Shown here piece by piece: positions 1 through 11,923 of a DNA stretch of 64,000 nt (the first letter of the stretch is position 1; each line of letters begins with the position of its first letter). The position numbers and the translations under genes were made by a program. Below the pieces are notes generated by a model. It was given only the letters and a program-made list of their open reading frames with translations. It had not been told where the DNA came from and ran no database searches. The stretch lies in contig URLZ01000006.1 in the NCBI GenBank assembly GCA_900548895.1, positions 1 through 64,000 of the forward strand, written 5' to 3'. This stretch comes from an uncultured Akkermansia sp. Lineage in GTDB: Bacteria; Verrucomicrobiota; Verrucomicrobiia; Verrucomicrobiales; Akkermansiaceae.

Positions 1-1
1 C

Positions 2-2674
<2,673 letters not shown>

Positions 2675-3178
2675 GGCCCGCTCGTCCATTCGAGAGCCCC
2701 AACGCCCTCCCTGCAGAGCGACCCGCGGGGAGGGCGGTGCAGGTGGCCGTGTAGGAGAGAAAAGAGCAGGGCACTCGTCGAGCGCCCTCATCGTATCTCC
2801 GCGCCGCGCCCTACCCGCCTCGGCGCAGGCAGAACCGGCCCGCGGATGAGCGTGCGGAGCGAAAATGCACCCAAGAGGCGTGCCGGGTACGAGCCGACAA
2901 ACGGCGCTATAAGGCCAAAGAACCCCTCTGTGGACAGCCTCTCCGCGAGAGCGCTGCATCGTCGACGAGACGCGTCCGCAAAGCTCCGTCCTCAGGGACG
3001 CCCCCGCTCAGTCCGCCACTTGGCCGCATGAGTGCCCGCGAGCCTATCTCCCTGCGGACACTCGGAATCCTCCCGATGAGGCACCGTCACGCCCTTATAC
3101 ACCCGGCAGTCGGACCCCACCCCAGCGACGAATCGGCAGAGAGCCTCAGGCCTCCCTTCGCCCGAGCATCCGCGCCCC
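2675..3178. other. Gene-free stretch between metH and the polysaccharide locus
   Basis: About 500 nt between the stop of metH (plus strand) and the stop of the last polysaccharide gene (minus strand), so it lies between convergent genes. Short frames here have no recognisable motif. The only structure I see is the inverted repeat just after metH, listed separately. Confidence 0.6.
2703..2736 (+). terminator. Inverted repeat after metH, possible terminator
   Basis: Arms CGCCCTCCC (2703-2711) and GGGAGGGCG (2728-2736) are a perfect 9-bp inverted repeat around a 16-nt loop, 29 nt after the metH stop. No U-run follows, so intrinsic termination is uncertain. Confidence 0.35.
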
Positions 3179-4372
3179 TTACCGCTCAGCCACGAAGCGT
3201 CGCAGGAAATCAAGCCCGCGCCGGCGCTCCTCCAGCACCCGAGCATTGACAGACTCCCAATCCACTGGCTCCTCCAGAACACGGAAAACCTCATCCGTCC
3301 CGCCGTCTGTCACCGCTCGATCCGCCAAGCCAAAGGTTTGAAACAGCGTCTCAAAACGCGCAGTGCCGCGTTCCTTGTTGCCCAGACACACAAAAGGCTT
3401 ATTGAAAAGAATCGAAAACACACAACCGTGGAACGAATCCGTCACCACTGCATCCGCATGCTTGAACGCATACAACCACCGCGCCACCGTCGGTCGCAAA
3501 CGCCTGAAGCGCTGACGCGACGTCGGATCCTCCTCCAGCCACTCCACCTCGTACCCCTGTCGCCGCACAGCCTCAAGAAACTCATCGCGCGAACAATCCG
3601 CATAACCATCCAGCAAATACACCGCCAGCACTCGAGAAGCGCGCTCTGAAGACGGCACGCAAGCCCACGGCTCACGATGTCGACCAATCACCGCATCATA
3701 AGCCGAGCGCTCCGGCAAAAAAGTCGGATCCGGCATCTGCACAGCCGGGCAGCCGAACACCCGCTCGCAGAGATCCACCCCGGACCGTTCGCGCACCGAC
3801 AGCGCCCGGAAATCGCGAACCAATGCGCGGCACAGCGCCGTCTCCTCCTCATTTCCCTCCCATACATCCGTCCCGAATGACGCCGCGTAAGCCACACTCC
3901 TCTCGCGCTGGCTCGGCATCGCAAAATCGAGGAAAAAGAACCCAGCTCTGGGAGCCCACCGCGTATACAACACACGCCAAACCTGATCACTCCCCACAAC
4001 AAAAGTATCCACACCACCCTGTCCTGCGCGGTCAGCCGCGACAACACGGGGCAAAAAGTGACGCCGAAAACACCAACTCTGAACCAGCGTCAACAGCGTC
4101 GGAAAATGATAAGGCCTTCGCTCCCGAGATCCGCGAAAGAAGACAAGCAGAAAAAACGCCACATCCTTCAGCAAGCGGCGCAGCGCCTCCACCTTTGACC
4201 CGCCTTGATACGGAGCGACGAGACATCTCCTAATATGCCCCGGAGGCGGCACCAACAGCGGAGTTACCCCCAGCCCCTCCAACACCGTATACAGCGCATA
4301 CGCCTGAAGCATCCCCCCATAATTCCCATGTAGCGGATGCGTCACCAAGCCAATCTTCTTCGCCTTCATCAT
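3179..4372 (-). CDS. Polysaccharide pyruvyltransferase-family protein (distal copy)
   Basis: Member of the CsaB/WcaK-like family, which adds ketal pyruvate to sugars or acts as a glycosyltransferase-like enzyme in exopolysaccharide synthesis. Family signs: N-terminal KIGLVTHPLHGNYGGMLQAYAL, mid-protein VGSDQVWR, and the late VVTDSFHGCVFSILFNKPF block. The start is set at the ATG at 4372 (MMKAKKIGLV), because the longer frame begins with TTG and adds a sequence without family character; this gives 397 residues. It is the last gene of the locus, 168 nt after the flippase, and has its own promoter-like sequence. A second family member lies at 13588-14634. The acceptor is unknown. Confidence 0.85.
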   Translation of the reverse strand: MMKAKKIGLVTHPLHGNYGGMLQAYALYTVLEGLGVTPLLVPPPGHIRRCLVAPYQGGSKVEALRRLLKDVAFFLLVFFRGSRERRPYHFPTLLTLVQSWCFRRHFLPRVVAADRAGQGGVDTFVVGSDQVWRVLYTRWAPRAGFFFLDFAMPSQRERSVAYAASFGTDVWEGNEEETALCRALVRDFRALSVRERSGVDLCERVFGCPAVQMPDPTFLPERSAYDAVIGRHREPWACVPSSERASRVLAVYLLDGYADCSRDEFLEAVRRQGYEVEWLEEDPTSRQRFRRLRPTVARWLYAFKHADAVVTDSFHGCVFSILFNKPFVCLGNKERGTARFETLFQTFGLADRAVTDGGTDEVFRVLEEPVDWESVNARVLEERRRGLDFLRRFVAER

Positions 4373-4423
4373 CAGGAAAACATACCTGCTCACCAAACGA
4401 CGGGAGAGCAACGGAGCAGAAAA

Positions 4424-4452
4424 AGATTAGCATAGGCCCTAGCCTGCGTCAA
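4424..4452 (-). promoter_or_regulatory. Promoter for the distal pyruvyltransferase gene
   Basis: On the minus strand TTGACG (4452-4447), 17-nt spacer, TAATCT (4429-4424), about 50 nt before the ATG at 4372. It suggests that the last gene of the locus can be transcribed independently. Confidence 0.55.
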
Positions 4453-4540
4453 GCGTGAGCCGCAAATCATGGCAGGCGCTGAAAAGACAGCACTTTGGCG
4501 TGTAGCAGTCGGCCGTCGGCAAGCCCGCATCTCCCCGCCC

Positions 4541-6064
4541 TCAGCGCCCCGGCAGAAAACGCCGCAGCGGCCCGATGAACATCTCGCGCTCCTCCCGCCG
4601 CAGATAGAAGAAAAAGAGCACCAGCGCGCACACCGAGCCATACACCCCCGCCGCCAGCAGAAAATCCGTCCAGTTCGCAATCGGCCAGAGCCAAGCAATC
4701 CCCCCGCCCAGAGCCAGCAACCCCAGCCCCGGAAGCAGCGCCGGCAAATACGTCTCGCGGAAGAAGCGCGGTATATTTAAACCGGCACGGCGTTGATAGT
4801 ACACATTAATCATGATGCACTGCCCGAAAGCAAGCGAAACACCCGTTCCGATGAACATGCCAAGGGCACCCCAGAAAGACGTCATGATGTATCCGCACAC
4901 CACGCAAACCAGTGACGAATAGAAGAGAATAATCGCGCGTCCCTTGTGAATATTCATCGCCTGCAACAGCGAGATACCGACATTCTGAGTCAGCGGAACG
5001 AAGAGTGGAACAAGAACACAGAGAGCCCCCAGCCACACCGTCGTGACACCGCTTCCGAGAGACTTCCCCACCCACAGCGTCAGAAAGGCATGCCCAATTG
5101 CGCTAAAACCCGCCATGATGATGAAGAGCACAACGAACTGCGCGCGCCCAGCTCGTATCATCACATCCGTCAAGCTCTCCCCATCCGCCTCAGCTGCCAC
5201 CATCTGCATAATCTTTGTCCCCATCACCCCGGAGATAGCCGTCGACGCCGTCATGAAATACGAGGCAAAGGACGTCCCGAGCGTAAACAGCGACACCGCC
5301 GCCGCCCCCTGCAAGCGGGCCACAATCGGCGTGCCGGCTCGCCAATAGAACATATCCATGATCTGATTGAGTAACACCCAGAACGAAAACCTGAACATCT
5401 CGCGATACAGCGCCCAGTTCGGCCTCGTGAATCGCAGACGAACCCCCAGAACGCCAATCGTATACACCAAGCCGGCGACCATGCCCAGCACGCCGAGGGA
5501 AACACTCAGCACCGACAAGCCGATAGCCTTGAAGCCGCATAACAGCAGCAGAATCGTTAATGCCGTCCCCAGAAGCGACGAACACAAACTGATTATCCCC
5601 GGCACCACATACTTGAGGTAGCAGCCCGGTAAGCAGGTCAGAGGCCTCAGCGGGAAGGCCACGATCAAATTCCCCAGCGTCAGCAAATACAGCACCTGCA
5701 GCGTCGAGTACTGGTCAGGCGTCAGATTCGGGAAGAACGCATCCAGGAAAAAGAAACACACCAAGCCCGCCAACAGAGTCAGGATGGCAATGACGGAAAA
5801 CAGCATTGTCGCCTGCCCCAGGAAGAGCTTCTGCTCATTCTCCTCGTGGCGCGCTCGGAAAGCCGTCACATACTTGCGCACCGTTGCCCCCAGCCCCATG
5901 TCAGACAGCGCGAGCCAAGAAATCACCGACCCACTCAGCATGAAGAGACCGTACTCCTCCATCCCCAACTTCGCAATGACGAAAGGAGTCAGGAAGAACG
6001 AAGTGGAAAGAGAAATGGCAATCGAGACGTAATTGATGACGACACCGGCCTTTAATTCACTCAT
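4541..6064 (-). CDS. Polysaccharide flippase, Wzx/MATE-like (G+C-rich copy)
   Basis: Hydrophobic protein with about 12 membrane segments of the polysaccharide_synt family, expected to flip undecaprenyl-linked repeat units across the inner membrane. The frame extends further upstream, but the ATG at 6064 (MSELKAGVVINY) is chosen: it matches the start of the paralogue at 8315-9838 (MNEFKAGIIINY), gives the same length of 507 residues, and removes an overlap with the upstream gene. The two flippases align end to end without obvious gaps, sharing blocks such as FSFWVL(L/I)NQ and LQAMNIHKGRA. This copy has the G+C content of the chromosome, the other is A+T-richer. Confidence 0.9.
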   Translation of the reverse strand: MSELKAGVVINYVSIAISLSTSFFLTPFVIAKLGMEEYGLFMLSGSVISWLALSDMGLGATVRKYVTAFRARHEENEQKLFLGQATMLFSVIAILTLLAGLVCFFFLDAFFPNLTPDQYSTLQVLYLLTLGNLIVAFPLRPLTCLPGCYLKYVVPGIISLCSSLLGTALTILLLLCGFKAIGLSVLSVSLGVLGMVAGLVYTIGVLGVRLRFTRPNWALYREMFRFSFWVLLNQIMDMFYWRAGTPIVARLQGAAAVSLFTLGTSFASYFMTASTAISGVMGTKIMQMVAAEADGESLTDVMIRAGRAQFVVLFIIMAGFSAIGHAFLTLWVGKSLGSGVTTVWLGALCVLVPLFVPLTQNVGISLLQAMNIHKGRAIILFYSSLVCVVCGYIMTSFWGALGMFIGTGVSLAFGQCIMINVYYQRRAGLNIPRFFRETYLPALLPGLGLLALGGGIAWLWPIANWTDFLLAAGVYGSVCALVLFFFYLRREEREMFIGPLRRFLPGR

Positions 6065-6105
6065 AGACGTGGAAACTCTTGACCTTGGATTAGCCCGTGG
6101 CCGAC

Positions 6106-7353
6106 TCACCTCGAGCCTCGCCCGCACAGCCTGCGGAGCAAGCGCTTCGCCAACCGCGGCGGAACGCATAGAACGCGATACAATAGCGACCGAGTATTCA
6201 CTCGGAAGGGGCCGAAGTAGCGCATATGAGGGAAACGGCGAATCCAAGCCTTCAGACTCTGAGGCCCTCGCAGATGCACCAGCGCCTCAGCTCTCTGTTG
6301 GGGAAGCTCCTTGTGCGGACGCACAAAAACAACTCCTTGATAACGATAAACCTCATCGAAAGGCACTTGGGCCGTCTCGACGGCACCCGATACCTCGCGC
6401 ATCGCCTCAACCCCTTTCGGCGAATTCGCCAGCAACACCGTAATGCCATCACGGATGGGCCAATCCGCATGCAAGCGATCCGCCCCCCAGAAATCGCCCA
6501 GAGTCAGATCGCCCTGCCGCGGAAAATGCGCATAGCGGCAATTGTAGCAGCACTCATTCAAGACAACATCAGATAAGAACACCTTCATGTACTCATCCTC
6601 CCCCAGATAACACACTCGCTCACTCCCGTCAGCAAAATGGCACACCTGATCAAAACGCTTCCATGAATCCCGCTTGCCGCGGAAAGAAACATAGGACACC
6701 GTTTGACCCGCCTCTTGCTCCGCCTCGCGGACGTACTTCTCCAGCAGAAGGTGAGAGGGCACACCATGGCAAACAATATCAAAGGTCAGCAGGTTCTCAT
6801 AATCCTTGACCAAATAGCGCCTCAATGCATGTACCTGGCAAGGTGTGCCGGTAAATAGCACCCGCCGGCCCTTCTTCAACTCCGCCTTTACCTCGCGATA
6901 GGCGAAGAGAGGCATCGCCGTCGTATACTTCGAGCCGCGCATCATCGCCACCTCCTCCATCGACTCCGCCTTCGTGAACACCGCCGTCACCTTATCGCGC
7001 CACACCACACCAAACACACAACCCCCCTGCGCCAGCACCCAAGACGCCAGCGCCGTAAACACCCCACCGCTCGAACTCGCGCGATGCACCTCAGCATCGC
7101 GATGCCAAGCCCCGAAGGTCGGCACCGAATCTCGCAAATCGTCCTGCACCTTCGGCCGCTCCTGCAGCGCCGGGCACTTCAGCACACAAAGCCCGCAGCC
7201 CACACAAGCCGCCTCATCCACCTGAGGAATCAGAAAACCCTCTTCACTCCACACCATCGCGATGGCATCATGCCCGCACACATTCGCACACAGCGAGCAG
7301 CCCGTGCAATCCGGCGGCGCCACAATGTGATCTCTCTTCTCAGCCTTGCTCAT
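6106..7353 (-). CDS. F420 hydrogenase/dehydrogenase beta-subunit-like iron-sulfur protein (polysaccharide locus type)
   Basis: FrhB/FdhB-family protein. Two 4Fe-4S motifs stand at the N-terminus (CTGCSLCANVCG and CVGCGLCVLKCP), followed by the SSSGGVFTALA and GTPCQVHALRRYL blocks and a C-terminal domain with CCYNCRYA and GDLTLGDFWG. Such proteins are often encoded in exopolysaccharide loci beside pyruvyltransferase-family genes; a flavin-dependent redox reaction on a sugar or lipid is presumed but not established. The start at 7353 (MSKAEKRD) is preferred over the ATG at 7368, because the latter overlaps a likely -10 box. It is 41 nt upstream of the flippase gene and lies two genes from a pyruvyltransferase-family gene, so the usual association holds. 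Confidence 0.85.
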   Translation of the reverse strand: MSKAEKRDHIVAPPDCTGCSLCANVCGHDAIAMVWSEEGFLIPQVDEAACVGCGLCVLKCPALQERPKVQDDLRDSVPTFGAWHRDAEVHRASSSGGVFTALASWVLAQGGCVFGVVWRDKVTAVFTKAESMEEVAMMRGSKYTTAMPLFAYREVKAELKKGRRVLFTGTPCQVHALRRYLVKDYENLLTFDIVCHGVPSHLLLEKYVREAEQEAGQTVSYVSFRGKRDSWKRFDQVCHFADGSERVCYLGEDEYMKVFLSDVVLNECCYNCRYAHFPRQGDLTLGDFWGADRLHADWPIRDGITVLLANSPKGVEAMREVSGAVETAQVPFDEVYRYQGVVFVRPHKELPQQRAEALVHLRGPQSLKAWIRRFPHMRYFGPFRVNTRSLLYRVLCVPPRLAKRLLRRLCGRGSR

Positions 7354-7681
7354 CAGGTGAAGCCCCATCGTAAAGGTTACACCTCAAAAAGTCAAGTCCA
7401 CGGCAGCGCTCCGCCTCGTGAATCGCATTAGCCTGCCACCAGTCTGAGCCCAAAGCAACTCGCCTTGGGGTAAATAATGGGGAGTCCAACGGGAATGTCA
7501 ATCGGGACGTTACCTGCCATACGGGAGCTGTCGACAAGCAAACGAAGAGGATTTCGACAAGGCCTACCCGACTGTTCTGCGGAAAATCTCCTCGAGTGAC
7601 GAGCTCTCTTCAGGCCCCTTGAATTAGTGCCTTAGAAGAGCTAATGTTACATAAAAATAGCGTGATTCATGCACCCGATCA
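7354..7681. other. Gene-free stretch at the composition break, with promoters
   Basis: About 330 nt separating the A+T-rich gene block (7682 upward) from the G+C-rich distal block. It holds two minus-strand promoter-like sequences: one listed at 7367-7395, and a second with TTGACA (7501-7496) and CATTAT (7479-7474) at 16-nt spacing. I see no convincing terminator for the upstream block. Confidence 0.5.
7367..7395 (-). promoter_or_regulatory. Promoter for the FrhB-like gene
   Basis: Minus strand TTGACT (7395-7390), 17-nt spacer, TACGAT (7372-7367). The -10 box overlaps the ATG at 7368 and lies 13 nt before the ATG at 7353, giving a very short leader if the latter is used. Confidence 0.55.
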
Positions 7682-8293
7682 TTATGGCAATTGTGTCCAT
7701 CGGTTCCCTGTATATCTGCCCGACTTGTCGTAGTTGATTACCTTTGCGGGAACACCGACAGCAGTGGCATTTGCTGGTATGTCTTTTGTGACGACCGCTC
7801 CTGCGCCAATTGTTGATGAATCTCCAATTTCCACATCTTCCACAATACATACTCCCGGCCCGACATATACGTTGTCAGCAATTTTTGCAGGAGTGTTATG
7901 GTTTGTCCCTATATTAAGGAATTGAGATACATTAACATTGTTACCGATAATAGTACCTTCATTGATAACAATGCATATGCCATGGCCGATGTAAAATCCA
8001 TAACCTATTCTTGTAGATGAAGGAATATATACATTATGGATTATAGAAGTTAACCTATAGATAAACTTCGAAATAAAATAAAAAAGCCCTTTATACTGAC
8101 ATAGGCGAAACCACAAAAGAGGACTCGCAAAGGGCCCACAGAGCAGTCGAAGTAGAATATATAAAGAAGACACCTCTTTTCCGAGAATTCGATAATAGTC
8201 GCTTTTGATTAAAGTAAAGCAATCCTTATAGCATTCAGCAATAGGAATTATAATGATGTTGCCATTTCTAAATTTTATGTTATTGTGCTTCAT
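7682..8293 (-). CDS. Serine-acetyltransferase-like hexapeptide acyltransferase
   Basis: Protein of 203 residues with a left-handed parallel beta-helix of hexapeptide repeats in its C-terminal half (IGYGFYIGHGICIVINEGTIIG, then IGDSSTIGAGAVVTKDIPANATAVGVPAKV). The helix and its closing loop resemble CysE-type serine acetyltransferases, which in polysaccharide loci usually O-acetylate a sugar rather than make O-acetylserine. The first 90 residues are aliphatic and aromatic-rich, possibly membrane-associated. It is the last gene of the A+T-rich block, 21 nt after the second flippase. The substrate cannot be told. Confidence 0.8.
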   Translation of the reverse strand: MKHNNIKFRNGNIIIIPIAECYKDCFTLIKSDYYRILGKEVSSLYILLRLLCGPFASPLLWFRLCQYKGLFYFISKFIYRLTSIIHNVYIPSSTRIGYGFYIGHGICIVINEGTIIGNNVNVSQFLNIGTNHNTPAKIADNVYVGPGVCIVEDVEIGDSSTIGAGAVVTKDIPANATAVGVPAKVINYDKSGRYTGNRWTQLP

Positions 8294-8314
8294 CGGTGTA
8301 GCAAAGTGGTGTCC

Positions 8315-9838
8315 TCAGACAGACTTAAAATAATGCTTGATTGGCCGTATAAGGGTTTCTCTCTCATCTTTGCGTAGGTACAAGAAAAACATTGTTGGGA
8401 TGGAAATTGCTACATACACCATAGTGAAAATCACAAAACTAGTCCAACCTTGTACGAGAAATTCTGTGTGCAAGAATAATCCTAGGGCTAGTAGCATGAA
8501 TGAGGGTAGAAGAACCGGTTTAAAGGTCTCTTTCCAAAAGCGGAGCATATTCAGTCTCGCCATTCGTACATAATAGAGATTAAGCAGTACGATTTGCCCT
8601 ACTGTCAATGATAGTGCTGTACCTATGAACATCCCAATAGGCCCCATGAGATATGTAAAGATGTATCCTGATATTATGCATAATATAGACGAATAGAACA
8701 AAATAACGGCCCTTCCTTTGTGAATGTTCATAGCTTGAAGTATAGAAGGGCCTACTAATTGAGTCATTGGTATAGTCAGCGGAACAAGTATGCACATAGC
8801 TCCAAGCCATATGGTCTCAACGCCGGAACCCAAGCTTTGCCCCACCCACAGAGCAAGGAAGTCTTTTCCTATGATTGCAAAAGTTAGCAGGAAAATGGCA
8901 CAAGGAATGAGTTGAATACGCCCTGAGCGAATCATAGACTGTGTAATTTCAGAACTATCCGCGCCTCTGGCAACTTGGCTCATGATCTTAGGAGCTATGA
9001 CAGTCGAAATGGCGGTTGTAGCCGTCATAAAATAACTAACTATGCTTATTCCCATCGAAAAGACAGGAACATCGCTGGCCCCGCATAGTCGAGCGACTAC
9101 AGGGGTACCTGCTTGCCAGTAAAACATGTTCATAAGTTGATTTATCAGGACCCAGAAAGAAAAGCTAAAAACTTCTTTGTATAAGGAAAAGTCTGGTTTG
9201 GAGAATTTAACTTTAATCCCTAAGTACTTGAATGAGTATACGAGACCAATAGCTGAGCTAAAGACACTGATCACGATGCTCAGAACTGTAAGCGCTATTG
9301 CTTTGTACCCAAGAGTTAATAGTAATATAGATAGGACAAGACTGAGTAGAGATGCAACAAGGCTAATCACTCCGGGAATCAGAAATTTCAAGTAGGCTTC
9401 TGATATTTTTACCAGAGGTCTTAGAGGAAAGGAAAGAACTAATTCACTAAGCGTGAGTAAATAGAGTATGCGCAAAATTGAAAGTTGATCTTCATTTAGC
9501 GCAGGAAAGAAGACGTTGAGCCTGCTGTAGCACAGCAAGCCTACTATGAGAGTTATAAGACCGAGGACTGCAAATAGTACAAGTATTTGTCCTAAGAAAT
9601 ATTTTTGTTTTTCAAGCTCTCCTCTAGAGTGGTACGTAATAATATATTTTTTAACTGTATCTCCGAGTCCTAAGTCTGTTAAAGCTAACCAAGTAATAAC
9701 ACCATTACTTAATACAAATAAGCTGTACTCGTCAACACCAAGCTTACTAAGTATGAATGGAGTCATAAAGAACGACGAAGCAAGTCGTAAAGTTATCGAT
9801 GCGTAATTGATAATTATGCCTGCTTTGAATTCGTTCAT
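8315..9838 (-). CDS. Polysaccharide flippase, Wzx/MATE-like (A+T-rich copy)
   Basis: 507 residues and about 12 membrane segments, colinear with the flippase at 4541-6064 over its whole length (FSFWVLINQLMNMFYWQAGTP; LQAMNIHKGRAVILFYSS). Expected to export the lipid-linked repeat unit built by the neighbouring glycosyltransferases. Its A+T-rich codons match its upstream neighbours rather than its paralogue, so it probably arrived with the cassette. The upstream glycosyltransferase ends 55 nt away. Confidence 0.9.
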   Translation of the reverse strand: MNEFKAGIIINYASITLRLASSFFMTPFILSKLGVDEYSLFVLSNGVITWLALTDLGLGDTVKKYIITYHSRGELEKQKYFLGQILVLFAVLGLITLIVGLLCYSRLNVFFPALNEDQLSILRILYLLTLSELVLSFPLRPLVKISEAYLKFLIPGVISLVASLLSLVLSILLLTLGYKAIALTVLSIVISVFSSAIGLVYSFKYLGIKVKFSKPDFSLYKEVFSFSFWVLINQLMNMFYWQAGTPVVARLCGASDVPVFSMGISIVSYFMTATTAISTVIAPKIMSQVARGADSSEITQSMIRSGRIQLIPCAIFLLTFAIIGKDFLALWVGQSLGSGVETIWLGAMCILVPLTIPMTQLVGPSILQAMNIHKGRAVILFYSSILCIISGYIFTYLMGPIGMFIGTALSLTVGQIVLLNLYYVRMARLNMLRFWKETFKPVLLPSFMLLALGLFLHTEFLVQGWTSFVIFTMVYVAISIPTMFFLYLRKDERETLIRPIKHYFKSV

Positions 9839-9893
9839 TTTTCTAATTGTCGTTTCTGAATTTTTTGTTTAAAAATTGCCTAGTTCGCAAATC

Positions 9894-11021
9894 TTATTTG
9901 GTAATACTTGCGTAATAGTGCAGCATTGCCCGCCATACATCATCACGGTTGTACTTCGTCCTAACACGCTGTTGAGCCATCTTTCCCATCACTTGGCGTA
10001 AGTCCTTGCTCGAATACATTCTTAGCATTTGCTCGTATAGCTTTGAAGCGTCACCGCACGGAACTAGAACGCCCGTTTCCTCGTCTACGATTACTTCATT
10101 GCAGCCCCGTATGTTACAGCTGATAGCAGGAATTCCCATGGCTGCGGCCTCGAGGATGGAGCAGTTGCATCCTTCTCGGTGGGATGGCAAGACAAAGACA
10201 TCTGACATCTCAAGCCAGTCCGGCACGTTGTCTTGGCCTCCTACGGCGTGAATGTGAGGGTGATCCTGAATAAGCGTTTTAGTCTCTGCCGCTATGGGGT
10301 CTAGTAATTCCTCTTCTCTACCCACGAGTACCAAATCTGCTCTTGCTCCCTCCTCAAGAAGTTTCACAAAAGCCGGTACCAATTCATCGATCCCCTTATC
10401 ATGGACGATCCGACCGACGTAAATGAAAACGACCGAATCGACCGGCAGGTTAAGCCGTTTCCGCATCAAAGCTCTTTTCCCCGTAGGCTTGAATTTCTCT
10501 AAGTCGATACCGTTGATATTTCCATGCCAGAATACCTTAACAGGCTTGTGGGTTACGTGCTGTTCTTCTACATATTCTTTTGTGCCATAACCGTCAGCAT
10601 TCAAATGTGTCGCGAAGAAACATGTTATGGCGTTTGTTGCACGTACGATGCCCCGAACCAGAGGGTTAGGTAATTTCAGCTCTCCGTTGAACATGGCGAT
10701 GCGCACGGGCACCCGCGCTGCCCAAGCCGCGATTGTCCCCAGTAGTCCGGCTTTGGGAGTCATCGTGTGAACGATATCGGGTTTTTCTCGACGGAGCAGT
10801 CGATAGAGTCGCCAAAGCGAGACGAGATCCTTCAGCGGCGAGATGCGTCGTTCAATGGGGATTGCATGGGTTTTCAGTCCCTCGGAGCGAAAGAGCTCAT
10901 GCTCTTTTCCCGGTGAGCAGATGGCGCTGACATCGTATTTGTCTGCGAGGAAGCGCATCCTTTCAGATAAGAAACTTCGAACCGACGCCGGAACCGCCAC
11001 GATGTAGATCAGCTTTTTCAT
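9894..11021 (-). CDS. Glycosyltransferase family 4
   Basis: GT-B fold retaining glycosyltransferase of 375 residues. The N-terminal Rossmann half contains DIVHTMTPKAGLLG. The C-terminal half carries VFIYVGRIVHDKGIDELVPAF and the typical donor-binding stretch VFVLPSHREGCNCSILEAAAMGIPAI with its E-x7-E pattern. Related in style to enzymes acting early on undecaprenyl-linked sugars (PglA/WbpL-partner type), but the sugar cannot be deduced. The start lies 1 nt after the preceding stop (11023), so translational coupling is likely. Confidence 0.88.
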   Translation of the reverse strand: MKKLIYIVAVPASVRSFLSERMRFLADKYDVSAICSPGKEHELFRSEGLKTHAIPIERRISPLKDLVSLWRLYRLLRREKPDIVHTMTPKAGLLGTIAAWAARVPVRIAMFNGELKLPNPLVRGIVRATNAITCFFATHLNADGYGTKEYVEEQHVTHKPVKVFWHGNINGIDLEKFKPTGKRALMRKRLNLPVDSVVFIYVGRIVHDKGIDELVPAFVKLLEEGARADLVLVGREEELLDPIAAETKTLIQDHPHIHAVGGQDNVPDWLEMSDVFVLPSHREGCNCSILEAAAMGIPAISCNIRGCNEVIVDEETGVLVPCGDASKLYEQMLRMYSSKDLRQVMGKMAQQRVRTKYNRDDVWRAMLHYYASITK

Positions 11022-11022
11022 T

Positions 11023-11910
11023 TTAGGAATGTCGAGTCTTGAGCCGAATCAAGAGATTCAGCATAATGCCGAAGGGGATAGCTAAGACAGTAAGTAGCTT
11101 TTTTGGAGAATCCTGAATGAAGGACCACTTATGCAGAAAAATACTATTCGAAACGTAATGGATGCACTCAATGAATTTTCTTCTACAAGTCAAGGAGAAA
11201 ATCATAGAGCTCCTTCTTGCAATATCCCAGCCCTTCAGGTTCCTTATATACTGGCGATACATATTGAGACTTGATCCATCCGGCAAGTATTCAACAAGAT
11301 AGATTACTCTGTTGAGAAGAAGCCAAGGATATTTTGCATCTATAAATTGATTTTTATACGCCATGCTACCGTATTTCTCATCCGCAAATTCCGGATACTC
11401 CGGGGCAGCTTTTGCAACTTCAGTTCGAAAAATGAATTTTTTGTCACCACGAACATGCTTAATTTCTCTTAGCCATGTTTCATGAGCAATTTGAACATCA
11501 TCCGGAAATTCAGTCCCTACTATCCCTCCGGCGATGTAGCCGTCTAGAGCAATGAATCCGGCGACAGAGTCATGGTACGAGTTGTTCTTGTTCCAGAATT
11601 CATAGATCACCTGAACGCAATCATCAGTGAGCATATCATCTGAATCGAGGCACATGCATAAATCTGTCGTGATGTTCCTGAAAGCAGTATTATGGCCGGT
11701 ATGCATTCCGCCGTTCTCTTTCTTGATGTAGCAGATTCGAATGACGCCCTCGCGTTTCCAGGCATCTACAAGTTCTTTCGTGTTGTCTGTTGATCCATCA
11801 TCTATGATTAGCCACTCGAAATCCTGGCATGTCTGGCGCTTAAGAGATTCGTAGGCTCGACCAAGACAGTAGGCTCGATTGTACGTTGGTGTGAAAATAG
11901 TCAGCGTCAT
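11023..11910 (-). CDS. Glycosyltransferase family 2
   Basis: GT-A inverting transferase of 295 residues. N-terminus TLTIFTPTYNRAYCLGRAYESL, nucleotide-binding IIDDGSTDNT, and the metal-binding DSDD at about residue 95 (LDSDDML). The start is the ATG at 11910; the longer frame would need TTG. It belongs to the same subfamily as the protein at 20321-21205 (same TYNR start and a similar hydrophobic C-terminus), so the cassette carries two related transferases. It follows the GT32-like gene after 13 nt. Confidence 0.87.
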   Translation of the reverse strand: MTLTIFTPTYNRAYCLGRAYESLKRQTCQDFEWLIIDDGSTDNTKELVDAWKREGVIRICYIKKENGGMHTGHNTAFRNITTDLCMCLDSDDMLTDDCVQVIYEFWNKNNSYHDSVAGFIALDGYIAGGIVGTEFPDDVQIAHETWLREIKHVRGDKKFIFRTEVAKAAPEYPEFADEKYGSMAYKNQFIDAKYPWLLLNRVIYLVEYLPDGSSLNMYRQYIRNLKGWDIARRSSMIFSLTCRRKFIECIHYVSNSIFLHKWSFIQDSPKKLLTVLAIPFGIMLNLLIRLKTRHS

Positions 11911-11923
11911 TTGCAAATTCCCT

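Noticed and set aside
6065-6247. 61-codon N-terminal extension of the G+C-rich flippase
   Set aside because: It overlaps the upstream gene, is not protein-like, and the paralogue of equal length starts at the equivalent of 6064.
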